In this document: piece by piece, positions 1 through 6,067 of the stretch
How positions within the stretch are numbered: the first letter of the stretch is position 1
How the letters are laid out: each line of letters begins with the position of its first letter
Source: Marinosulfonomonas sp.
Lineage (GTDB): Bacteria > Pseudomonadota > Alphaproteobacteria > Rhodobacterales > Rhodobacteraceae
Assembly (NCBI GenBank): GCA_015494385.1
Contig: WGBJ01000268.1
Span: 1-11,986 of the forward strand
DNA: 11,986 nt
Direction: 5' to 3'
Made by a program: the position numbers and the translations under genes
The notes under the pieces: generated by a model
The model's database searches: none
The model's input: only the letters and a program-made list of their open reading frames with translations
What the model was told of the DNA's origin: nothing

Positions 1-72
1 CCCGCGCACCTTGGTCGGAAGCAAGGGTTGGATCACAGACCACTCGAAATCCGTCAGATCGAAACGTGCCAT
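1..72 (-). CDS. IS5-family transposase, N-terminal 24 residues (cut by the window's left edge)
   Basis: Read on the minus strand, this gives 24 residues beginning MARFDLTDFEWSVIQPLLP, the characteristic opening of the small helical N-terminal domain of IS5-family (IS427/IS1031-like) transposases. These are DDE enzymes that move their own insertion sequence by cutting at the terminal inverted repeats. The start is well supported by a strong ribosome site (AGGAGGT on the minus strand, just left of position 82). The catalytic domain lies outside the window, so I cannot tell whether the element is intact. The element's end should lie between this start and the secreted-protein cluster that starts at 223. 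The family call rests on 24 residues recognised from memory. Confidence 0.75.
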   Translation of the reverse strand, partial: MARFDLTDFEWSVIQPLLPTKVRG

Positions 73-100
73 GTTCACCTCCTGCTCTGTGCAGAAAGTG

Positions 101-133
101 AATCACAACTCGTCCGCTATGGGAATCCTCTTT
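101..133. mobile_element. Probable terminal end of the IS5-type element
   Basis: An IS5-type element should end some tens of bases upstream of its transposase start. Reading toward the transposase on the minus strand, the block GAGGATTCCC (positions 121-130) followed by the GTGATTC stretch (near 100-106) resembles terminal repeats of alphaproteobacterial IS5 elements. TTTA at 130-134 could be the target-site junction. The other end is outside the window, so the inverted repeat cannot be confirmed. Confidence 0.35.
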
Positions 134-139
134 ATGAGT

Positions 140-222
140 ATGTGACCTAGGGTCAGGTATTCCTCCATTGACGGTTTTCAGTTGTTTCGACAGCATTACC
201 GTAGTTTCAAGGAGGATACCCT
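140..222 (+). promoter_or_regulatory. Upstream region of the secreted-paralog cluster
   Basis: This is the only stretch upstream of the four-gene run, so its promoter should lie here or enter from the IS element. A -35-like TTGACG is at 168-173, but I see no convincing -10 at normal spacing. An imperfect inverted repeat (ACCT, AGGGTC, AGGT at 145-158) lies upstream and could bind a regulator or be part of the IS junction. The ribosome site AAGGAGG is at 209-215. Confidence 0.3.
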
Positions 223-795
223 GTGTTTACCAGTGCATTTATTTCACACATTACCGCTATTGGCCTGCTGCTAACCCCGCTGGCCGCCACCGCCAAAGAA
301 GACCTGTGCAACAAGCTTCTGCCGCCTGAAATGGCGGTCGGCGACTACACCATGACCATTGAGGAAGGTGTCTTTACCTCGCCGAAATACGGCTTAAGCA
401 TTCCGATGCACGGTAGTGTGGAGTCTGCGGAAATATCCATGAAAGACGGCGCGCTTGTCCTGACGTCCGTGCAAAAATTCAACGTCGAATTCCTAAGCCA
501 GCCCACGGATATGAACGATTGGTGGGGCGATGAAATGTTGAAGTCGGATCAGATTGGTCAGGTTGATTTTCAACTGTGCCCGACCCGCGATTCCCTGCCG
601 CGCCTGCTGGGCGAGGGGAACGGAAGCTATGTCGATGCCGATGATCCAAACATTGTCCCGCACGTCAAACTGAACATGCTGGTTTACGATGTGTCCGACA
701 AAGGTGTGTTTGCCTCGGGCCTTATGAAGGGAACGCTAAACGTCGAGGGGCAGACATTTGTGTTTACCCTGCCGATCGAAATAGCACCGCGCTAA
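223..795 (+). CDS. Secreted hypothetical protein, DWWG/two-cysteine paralog 1
   Basis: A 190-residue protein of a family I do not recognise. It starts with GTG, placed 7 bases after a strong AAGGAGG site. Residues 1-24 form a Sec signal peptide ending ATA, so the mature protein would begin KEDLCNKLLPPEMAVG. No cysteine sits at the +1 position, so it is not a lipoprotein. Landmarks shared with the next two genes are Cys29, a GDYTMT strand, DWWGD at 99-103, QLCPT with Cys119, SLPRLLGEGNGS, and a strand-rich C-terminus with DVSDKGVFASGL. The two conserved cysteines probably form a disulfide after export. The alternating hydrophobic pattern suggests a beta-rich domain of about 165 residues; a lipocalin- or YceI-like fold is only a guess. 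It is first of four same-strand secreted genes, 31 bases before the second. Confidence 0.85.
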   Translation: MFTSAFISHITAIGLLLTPLAATAKEDLCNKLLPPEMAVGDYTMTIEEGVFTSPKYGLSIPMHGSVESAEISMKDGALVLTSVQKFNVEFLSQPTDMNDWWGDEMLKSDQIGQVDFQLCPTRDSLPRLLGEGNGSYVDADDPNIVPHVKLNMLVYDVSDKGVFASGLMKGTLNVEGQTFVFTLPIEIAPR

Positions 796-826
796 GCCGC
801 GCCAAAAACAGTAAAGGTATTTTATT

Positions 827-1399
827 ATGAAAATCCAATACGCAGCTTTCGTCGCTGCCATCACCTTGATATCGCCGCTTGCCGCCACCGCCAAAGAAGA
901 CCTGTGCAACAAACTTCTGCCGCCGGAAATGGCGGTGGGGGAATATGTGCTGACTTACGAGGATCGCACCTTTCGCACAACTCTGCACGGAATGGACATG
1001 ACCGTGCCAATGGAAAGTGAAGTCACGAATGCCATCCTGTCACTGGAGGGCGATGCGCTGGTCATGCGCGGCGATCATACCCTGAATGTCCGCTTTCTGG
1101 AACAGGTAGAGGATTTTCAGGATTGGTGGGGGATCAGCAGCGATTTTATCACAGATACCGAACTTGCATCCGTTGATCTTCAGCTTTGCCCCACCACCGA
1201 AGGCCTGCCACGGTTGTTGGGTGAGGGGGCAGGCGAACTGACGGGCCGTGCAGGCACCCATGTTTCGCTGAAAACCACCTTGATCGTTCATGACGTGACC
1301 GACAGGGGCATCCATGCCGCAGGCATGCTTTACGGTACGGGCAATGTGGATGGCATTCCATTCACCTTTCAATCCCCGGTCACACTTGCCCCAAAGTAA
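827..1399 (+). CDS. Secreted hypothetical protein, DWWG/two-cysteine paralog 2
   Basis: A 190-residue paralog of the preceding gene with unknown function. The ATG follows AAAGG (813-817). The signal peptide covers about residues 1-22, ending ATA. The mature N-terminus KEDLCNKLLPPEMAVG is identical to paralog 1. Cys27 and Cys121 (QLCPT) match the conserved pair, DWWG is at 99-102, and GLPRLLGEGAG and a VHDVTDRGIHAAGM C-terminal strand pair follow. Between these landmarks the sequence has drifted strongly from paralog 1, for example ISSDFITD after DWWG where paralog 1 has DEMLKSDQ. It is probably co-transcribed with its neighbours: short gaps, same strand, and no terminator visible between them. 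The location is predicted to be periplasmic or extracellular. Confidence 0.85.
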   Translation: MKIQYAAFVAAITLISPLAATAKEDLCNKLLPPEMAVGEYVLTYEDRTFRTTLHGMDMTVPMESEVTNAILSLEGDALVMRGDHTLNVRFLEQVEDFQDWWGISSDFITDTELASVDLQLCPTTEGLPRLLGEGAGELTGRAGTHVSLKTTLIVHDVTDRGIHAAGMLYGTGNVDGIPFTFQSPVTLAPK

Positions 1400-1435
1400 C
1401 CTGACCTGCTGTTTAAACCAATCAAGGAGGCTCCA

Positions 1436-1984
1436 ATGAACCTTATTCGTATTACTATCGCCACAGGTTTTGCCCTGTTGGCTCCGCTGGCCGCAACCGC
1501 CAAAGAGGATCTGTGCAACAAGCTTCTGCCCGCTGAAATGGCCGTTGGCACCTACACATTAACGGCCCATGACGGCACCATGTCGATGATGGGGCGCACG
1601 ATGCCGTGGCTGGGGGGCGGTTCAACGGGGACGGTTGAAATCCATCTTGAGGACAAAACACTGGTGATGACAGGTGACAGTGATTTGAAGGCCGAGTTCG
1701 AGCGCCAGATTGGCGAGGACTGGTGGGGCGATGATTATATTACCGAGTTGCAGCTTAAAGACGTGGATGTGCAGCTTTGTCCGACAACCGAAAGCCTGCC
1801 ACGGTTGTTGGCTGATGGGCAGGGCTCGTATTTTGAAGGTGGGCGGGGTGATTTCAAGATGGTCATCTTTGTGACCGAAGTGTCCGACTGGGGTATAAGC
1901 GGTTCCGGCCTGATACATATATGGAATACGGATCAGGGCCAGCGCATAGATATCCGTTTTCCTTTTGATATTGATCCAAAATAG
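1436..1984 (+). CDS. Secreted hypothetical protein, DWWG/two-cysteine paralog 3
   Basis: A 182-residue paralog of the two genes upstream. The start is well supported by AAGGAGG at 1424-1430. The signal peptide ends ATA at about residue 22. The mature protein begins KEDLCNKLLPAEMAVG, with one change (P to A) from paralogs 1 and 2. Cys27 and Cys114 are the conserved pair, DWWGD is at 95-99, and QLCPTTESLPRLL is at 113-125. An insertion rich in methionine and glycine follows the first strand (about 48-63), and the C-terminus is shortened before PFDIDPK. The function is unknown. Only 8 bases separate its stop from the next start, which suggests translational coupling to the fourth gene. Confidence 0.85.
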   Translation: MNLIRITIATGFALLAPLAATAKEDLCNKLLPAEMAVGTYTLTAHDGTMSMMGRTMPWLGGGSTGTVEIHLEDKTLVMTGDSDLKAEFERQIGEDWWGDDYITELQLKDVDVQLCPTTESLPRLLADGQGSYFEGGRGDFKMVIFVTEVSDWGISGSGLIHIWNTDQGQRIDIRFPFDIDPK

Positions 1985-1992
1985 GTTTTGCC

Positions 1993-2751
1993 ATGAAACG
2001 TACAGATAAAATTACGACCATGGCTGCTCTTGTTGCCTTGATGGCGGCCCCTCTCGCAGCACAGCAAAAGGCGACTGACGAAGGCATGGTCTTTACCGAA
2101 GAGGAGGTCAATCCGCCGCAAAAAGAGATGATCTTTACCGAGGAAGAGGTCAATCCGCCGCTAAAAGAGATGGTCTTTACCGAGGATGAGGTTGACGACA
2201 CCCCGCCCGAAATCGAGGTGCCCGAGGCAGACCCCTGCGGCAATCCGGATGAAATTGACGAGGTTCTCGGAGACTATAAAATCACTGTGGGTCCGGCTTA
2301 TTACACCTATACCGGTGCCCAGTCGGGTTCCCGAAATGACCCGGCCCAGTTTAATGGCACCGCGCGTCTGACCTACGATTTCACCCGTGACCAGTATATA
2401 CTGACGGCGCAAACCGATCCGATCGGAAATATGGTGGTGACGATGAACCGCTTTGGAAATGAACAGGCAGAGCGGCCGGACTGGGGTAGCTTTTTCAGCG
2501 ACTTCACCCCGAGCATCAGCCGCGATGACATCGCACTGGCCACGGGATGCGATGATCTGCCCGAACTGGATGGATACGGAACCGGAACCGGCGGGATGAA
2601 CCGCCACAAAGGGTTTCCCGTGGATATACGGATGAAGATGACCTACATTCCCGGCCTTGGTGGCCAGTTCGCCGGAGTTATGCAGCTAAACGGGCACACG
2701 ACCGATGGTCTTGACGTGACCTACAAGGTTCAGGTGACATTGGAACGCTAG
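1993..2751 (+). CDS. Secreted hypothetical protein with acidic N-terminal repeats, divergent paralog 4
   Basis: A 252-residue exported protein, last of the four-gene run. The signal peptide covers about residues 1-23 (MKRTDKITTMAALVALMAAPLAA). It is followed by three units of an acidic 14-residue repeat (residues 32-45, 46-59 and a partial at 60-69; consensus MVFTEEEVNPPxKE) that the other three genes lack. The C-terminal domain keeps a faded version of the family plan: DPC with Cys82, GDYKIT, RPDWGSFFSD where the others have DWWG, then GCDDLPEL with Cys186 and DGYGTGTG, and a strand-rich end. I read it as a distant paralog with an added acidic linker, which might reach across the periplasm or bind a partner or cations. 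Its ribosome site is weak (AGG overlapping the previous stop), consistent with coupling. Confidence 0.8.
   Translation: MKRTDKITTMAALVALMAAPLAAQQKATDEGMVFTEEEVNPPQKEMIFTEEEVNPPLKEMVFTEDEVDDTPPEIEVPEADPCGNPDEIDEVLGDYKITVGPAYYTYTGAQSGSRNDPAQFNGTARLTYDFTRDQYILTAQTDPIGNMVVTMNRFGNEQAERPDWGSFFSDFTPSISRDDIALATGCDDLPELDGYGTGTGGMNRHKGFPVDIRMKMTYIPGLGGQFAGVMQLNGHTTDGLDVTYKVQVTLER
2086..2199 (+). repeat. In-frame 42-bp tandem repeat, about 2.7 copies
   Basis: Three units begin at 2086, 2128 and 2170, each opening ATGRTCTTTACCGARG. Units 1 and 2 differ at only a few bases; unit 3 diverges after about 30 bases. They encode the acidic MVFTEEEVNPP repeat of the fourth secreted protein. The 42-bp period preserves the reading frame, so copy-number change would alter linker length without breaking the gene. 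Confidence 0.9.
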
Positions 2752-2752
2752 G

Positions 2753-2771
2753 ATCACGCCTCGTGGTTTTA
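2753..2771. terminator. Weak hairpin between convergent genes
   Basis: CACG, loop CCT, CGTG (2755-2765), extendable by one A-T and one G-U pair, is followed by GTTTTAA in the plus direction. It lies right after the stop of the fourth secreted gene and at the stop of the convergent SorC gene. The stem is short, so termination here is uncertain. Confidence 0.3.
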
Positions 2772-3734
2772 AGCCAGCATCCCCTTGGCGGTGGCCACAC
2801 TGGTCACAACATGGGTCACATAGCCCCCCGCAATCGCCGCCAGCATCGGGGCCACCTTGTCGGCCCCGACCGATACCAGCAGGCCCATGTCCAGCCCTTG
2901 CAGTTTGTCCAGTTCCACCCCGATCATCCGGTCATCCAATTCGCCGGGGATGAACTGTCCGGCCGCATCAATGAACCGCCCGCACAAAACACCGGTTGCC
3001 CCGCGCCTTATATACCAGTCCAGATCTTCGTGGCTGGCCAACCCGCTGCTGACAATATGGCTGCTGTGATCACACGATCCAGCCGCAAAAATCGCTTTGT
3101 TACAGTGGCTTAGGGCGTCTATCTGATCCCGTATGATCGGCTCGGCCCGCAGGCGGGCGGCCAGTTCGGGGTCGCTCAGAACCGCCGGGGCGTGCAGGTT
3201 GATCAGTTTTGCGCCCAGCCGCTGTGCCAGATGGGCGGAACAGATTTCGGCGGTGAACCCGTAGGGCGTGGCCATCGACCCCACCAGTTGCGACACGGTG
3301 ATATGATCGGTCTGCACTTGTGGCATGGCCTCGGCCATTTCGTAAACCGTGCGCCCCCAGGACACGCCCAGTTTGTCACCCGGCTCCAGCAGCGAGGGCA
3401 GCCACTCCGCCGCCCCGCGCGCCACCCGCAACAGTGCGTCTTCCTCGGTGCCGGTGCCATCGGGCACCACATAAACCGCGGCTAGGCCAAAGCGTTCGCG
3501 CATTTCCTCGGCCAGCCGGTGGGTGGTAAAGGCCTTGGGTGCCAGCGATATGCGGATATAGCCGCGTTCCTTGGCCTCTTGCAGGTAATTGACCACCGTG
3601 GCGCGCGAAACGCCCAGATGGCTGGCGATTTCGGTCTGGTTCATGCCATCGTGGTAATACAGCCACGCCGCCTCGATCACGATGCTTTCGCCCGTGACCT
3701 GCCCTGTGTTTCGTCTGCGCGTGACTGTTGCCAT
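2769..3734 (-). CDS. SorC-family sugar-binding transcriptional regulator
   Basis: A 321-residue regulator, normal length for the SorC/DeoR-like class that includes SorC and EryD. An N-terminal helix-turn-helix spans about residues 32-54 (TEIASHLGVSRATVVNYL). The rest is the phosphosugar-binding domain: GDKLGVSWGRTVYEMA (an effector-pocket segment in this family), QLVGSMATP, NLHAPAVLSD, AAGSCDHSSHI and the closing GATGVLCGRFIDAAG. I chose the ATG at 3734, which follows GGA at proper spacing. A TTG 13 codons upstream would place coding sequence over the operator-like palindrome. It is divergent from the aldolase-dehydrogenase gene, so it probably controls that gene and itself in response to a phosphorylated sugar. 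Whether it represses or activates cannot be told from sequence, and the effector is unknown. Confidence 0.9.
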   Translation of the reverse strand: MATVTRRRNTGQVTGESIVIEAAWLYYHDGMNQTEIASHLGVSRATVVNYLQEAKERGYIRISLAPKAFTTHRLAEEMRERFGLAAVYVVPDGTGTEEDALLRVARGAAEWLPSLLEPGDKLGVSWGRTVYEMAEAMPQVQTDHITVSQLVGSMATPYGFTAEICSAHLAQRLGAKLINLHAPAVLSDPELAARLRAEPIIRDQIDALSHCNKAIFAAGSCDHSSHIVSSGLASHEDLDWYIRRGATGVLCGRFIDAAGQFIPGELDDRMIGVELDKLQGLDMGLLVSVGADKVAPMLAAIAGGYVTHVVTSVATAKGMLA

Positions 3735-3752
3735 TTCTATTCCTTTTTTATA

Positions 3753-3781
3753 TTTGACACTATATACTGACAATTGTCAAA
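3753..3781. promoter_or_regulatory. Divergent promoter/operator with nested inverted repeats
   Basis: An outer inverted repeat TTTGACA (3753-3759) and TGTCAAA (3775-3781) encloses a perfect 12-bp palindrome TGACAATTGTCA (3768-3779). The outer arms also read as TTGACA -35 hexamers facing opposite ways (plus 3754-3759, minus 3780-3775). On the minus strand, TCAAAT sits 17 bases downstream as a possible -10; the plus-strand -10 is less clear. It lies between divergent genes, which is the expected place for a SorC-family operator. Confidence 0.6.
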
Positions 3782-3827
3782 AAGCCCTGCTCGGCGGGGT
3801 ATGGATCAGAAATTACACAGGTGCATC

Positions 3828-5894
3828 ATGGTTGCAAACCGTTGGGACGAAGTTGAAGCAAAAAAGATTGCGGCAGAGGCGGGGGCGGACCCTGCCGATC
3901 AGGATCTGTCGGTTCAGGCTTATGCCTCGCGTCTGCTGGGGGCCGATATGGCGCTGGTGCAGCATGGCGGTGGCAATACGTCCTGCAAAGTGATGCGCAA
4001 GGATTTGTTCGGCAATGATGTGAAGGTGCTGCATGTGAAGGGCAGTGGGCATGATCTGGCGCAGATCACACCGGCAGGGATGCCGGCGGTGCGTCTGGAA
4101 CCTTTGTTGGCCCTGCGCGCGCTTGACGGTCTGTCGGACGAGGACATGGTGAACACCGTGCGCTGTAATATGCTGGATGCCAGCGGGCCGAATCCGTCGG
4201 TTGAAATCCTGCTGCACGCCTATCTGCCGCACGCCTTTATCGACCACACCCATGCCACGACCATGCTGGCGATTGCCGATCTGCCCGATGCAGCGGCTGT
4301 GGTGGACGAGATTTTCGGTGGCAAAGTGGCCGTTGTGCCGTTCCACATGCCGGGGTTTGATCTGGGCAAGGCGGCGGCGGCTGTTTACGAGGCAAACCCC
4401 GAAGTCGAGGGCTTGCTACTGCTGAACCACGGGCATTTCACCTTTGGCGACAGTGCCAAGCTGGCTTATGACCGGATGATCACCCATGTGAACATGGTCG
4501 AGGACTGGGTGACGCAAAAGATGGGTCGCAAGTTGAAACTGTCTGGTCCGGCGGATGCGGCAACCAAGGCCAAAGCGGTTCAGGTGATGCCGGTTCTGCG
4601 GGGTATCCTTGGCGAACGTCGCGCTGAATTTCTGGGCAATCGCGATACATTCATGCCGGTTATGGATCTGCGGGCAGGCGACAACGTGCAGGAATTTCTG
4701 GCCCGCGCGGATTGGCAGGACTTGGCCAAACGCGGGGTTGCAACGCCCGATCATGTGATCCGCACCAAAAATTTCCCGCTGGTGCTGACCGCGCAAACGC
4801 TGGCCGGTGGCGCCGATGCGATTGCCTCTGCTGTTGATGCATATATCGCTGATTACACGGCCTATTTTGAGCGCAACAACGCCCGCGTTGGCGGCGGCAA
4901 GATCATGCTGAACCCTGTGCCGGATATGGCATGGATCGAAGGGATCGGCATCATCGGCATGGGTGCAAACGCAGGCGAGGCCCGCATCGCCGCCGATCTG
5001 GCGGAGCAGAACATCGCCGCGATGAGCATGGGCGAGGATTGTGGCGGCTTCCACCCTGTGGGCGAAGAAGACCTGTTCGACATGGAATACTGGTCCTTGG
5101 AGCAGGCTAAATTGCCCTCGCGCAACTACCCGCGTTTTGCCGGTCATACGGTGATTGTCACCGGTGGCGGCGGGGCCATCGGGCTGGCCACGGCACAGGC
5201 CTTTGCCGATCTGGGCGCCAATATCCTGCTGGTCGATCTGTTTGACGAAGCCTTGGACAAAGGGCTTGCCCAACTGGGGCCGGACCACGATGGCATCGCG
5301 CTGGACATCACCGCTGACGGGGCGGCGCAAAAGGCGATTGATGCTTGCGTGGCGCGTTTTGGCGGGGTGGATATTCTGGTCTCGAATGCGGGCGCGGCCT
5401 GGACGGGCGAGATGATCGATCTGGACGATGCGCTGCTGCGCAAAAGTTTCGAGTTGAATTTCTTCTCGCACCAGACCTTCTCCAAGGCCTGTGCCAAAGT
5501 GTTCCAGACACAGGGGCGCGGCGGGCAGTTGTTGTATAATGTCTCGAAACAGGCGGTGAATCCGGGCAAGGGGTTTGGCGCCTATGGCCTACCCAAAGCC
5601 GCGACGTTCTTCTTGCTGCGCCAGTTCGCGCTGGAACTGGGGCCAATGGGCGTGCGGGTGAACGGCATCAACGCCGACCGCATCCGGTCCGGCCTGTTGG
5701 ATGACGATTTCATCAAGGAACGCGCCAAAGCCCGCGGCATTGACGAGGGCACCTATATGGCCGGCAACCTGATCCGCCGCGAGGTCGAGGCGCGCCATGT
5801 GGCGGATGCTTTCGTGTCGCTTGCCCTGTCCGAACGCACCACGGCGCATGTGATGACGGTGGATGGCGGCAATATCGAGGCTGCATTACGCTAA
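3828..5894 (+). CDS. Bifunctional class II aldolase / short-chain dehydrogenase (RhaD/YuxG-like)
   Basis: A 688-residue fusion. The N-terminal half is a class II aldolase: HGGGNTS at 46-52 (phosphate binding), zinc-type histidines in IDHTHA (140, 142) and in LNHGH (201 or 203). The C-terminal half is a classical short-chain dehydrogenase: TGGGGAIG at 445-452, Asp470 after the second strand (suggesting NAD+ preference), NAG at 520-522, Ser573, and catalytic Tyr586-x3-Lys590. The family includes B. subtilis RhaEW (YuxG), which cleaves L-rhamnulose 1-phosphate to dihydroxyacetone phosphate and L-lactaldehyde and oxidises the latter. The substrate here is not proven. I chose ATG 3828 (weak AGGTG site); upstream TTG 3774 and ATG 3801 are in frame but reach toward or into the operator. 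Its pathway partners are not in the window; the divergent SorC gene is its likely regulator. Confidence 0.88.
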   Translation: MVANRWDEVEAKKIAAEAGADPADQDLSVQAYASRLLGADMALVQHGGGNTSCKVMRKDLFGNDVKVLHVKGSGHDLAQITPAGMPAVRLEPLLALRALDGLSDEDMVNTVRCNMLDASGPNPSVEILLHAYLPHAFIDHTHATTMLAIADLPDAAAVVDEIFGGKVAVVPFHMPGFDLGKAAAAVYEANPEVEGLLLLNHGHFTFGDSAKLAYDRMITHVNMVEDWVTQKMGRKLKLSGPADAATKAKAVQVMPVLRGILGERRAEFLGNRDTFMPVMDLRAGDNVQEFLARADWQDLAKRGVATPDHVIRTKNFPLVLTAQTLAGGADAIASAVDAYIADYTAYFERNNARVGGGKIMLNPVPDMAWIEGIGIIGMGANAGEARIAADLAEQNIAAMSMGEDCGGFHPVGEEDLFDMEYWSLEQAKLPSRNYPRFAGHTVIVTGGGGAIGLATAQAFADLGANILLVDLFDEALDKGLAQLGPDHDGIALDITADGAAQKAIDACVARFGGVDILVSNAGAAWTGEMIDLDDALLRKSFELNFFSHQTFSKACAKVFQTQGRGGQLLYNVSKQAVNPGKGFGAYGLPKAATFFLLRQFALELGPMGVRVNGINADRIRSGLLDDDFIKERAKARGIDEGTYMAGNLIRREVEARHVADAFVSLALSERTTAHVMTVDGGNIEAALR

Positions 5895-5903
5895 CCAAGC
5901 GGA

Positions 5904-5924
5904 GCGCCTGCGGCGCACTTTATT
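5904..5924 (+). terminator. Possible rho-independent terminator after the aldolase gene
   Basis: GCGCC, loop TGC, GGCGC (5904-5916) is followed by ACTTTATTGTTT, starting 9 bases after the aldolase stop. A second hairpin GCCCC-TTC-GGGGC follows at 5930-5942. The T-run is broken, so efficiency is uncertain. Confidence 0.45.
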
Positions 5925-5957
5925 GTTTGGCCCCTTCGGGGCGATTTCCGCTCCGCT

Positions 5958-5983
5958 CGGGGGATATTTGAACCAAGCAGAAG
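5958..5983 (+). repeat. Roseobacter-type gene-end repeat, copy 1
   Basis: CGGGGGATATTTGAACCAAG followed by CAGAAG, about 60 bases after the aldolase stop and in gene direction. I recall this kind of sequence (GC-rich hairpin, GATATTT, AAGAAGAAG-like tail) at many gene 3' ends in Rhodobacterales genomes; that is memory, not a search. Confidence 0.5.
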
Positions 5984-5991
5984 GAGTAGGG

Positions 5992-6024
5992 CTTCTTCTT
6001 GCCCAAAATACCTCCGCCAGAGGC
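5992..6024 (-). repeat. Roseobacter-type gene-end repeat, copy 2 (inverted)
   Basis: On the minus strand this reads GCCTCTGGC, GGAGGTATTTTG, then GGCAAGAAGAAG. It faces copy 1 across an 8-base gap, as expected between two convergent genes, although no complete minus-strand gene remains to its right. Confidence 0.5.
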
Positions 6025-6053
6025 AAAAGCGCGTGCCCCGATAGGGGACGCGC
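6024..6053 (-). terminator. Rho-independent terminator on the minus strand, without an intact gene
   Basis: On the minus strand GCGCGTCCCC, loop TATC, GGGG-C-ACGCGC forms a 10-bp stem with one bulged C, followed by TTTTG. It would terminate transcription coming from the right on the minus strand, 14 bases past the TGA at 6068-6070. Confidence 0.55.
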
Positions 6054-6067
6054 GCGGGGTGACGCCG

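Noticed and set aside
1411..1418. GTTTAAAC palindrome between paralogs 2 and 3
   Set aside because: A single 8-bp palindrome in a short gap with no second copy or supporting site; most likely chance.
223..1984. Secreted paralogs as lipoproteins
   Set aside because: The first cysteine lies 5 residues after the ATA cleavage site, not at +1, and there is no lipobox.
2086..2199. The 42-bp repeat as a CRISPR-like array
   Set aside because: The units are directly adjacent without spacers, in frame, and encode a protein repeat inside a signal-peptide gene.
3735..3773. SorC regulator extended 13 codons to a TTG start at 3773
   Set aside because: It would make the -10/-35 region and part of the palindrome coding, lacks a ribosome site, and adds residues before the usual N-terminus. 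ATG 3734 has GGA at proper spacing.
3774..3827. Aldolase-dehydrogenase starting at TTG 3774 or ATG 3801
   Set aside because: TTG 3774 lies inside the operator palindrome. The 18 extra residues do not look like the family's N-terminus, which begins near MVANRWDE.
4416..5471. A 351-residue open frame on the minus strand within the aldolase gene
   Set aside because: It is antisense to a fully conserved two-domain enzyme, is rich in His/Arg/Gln as expected for a codon shadow in high-GC DNA, and shows no domain motif.
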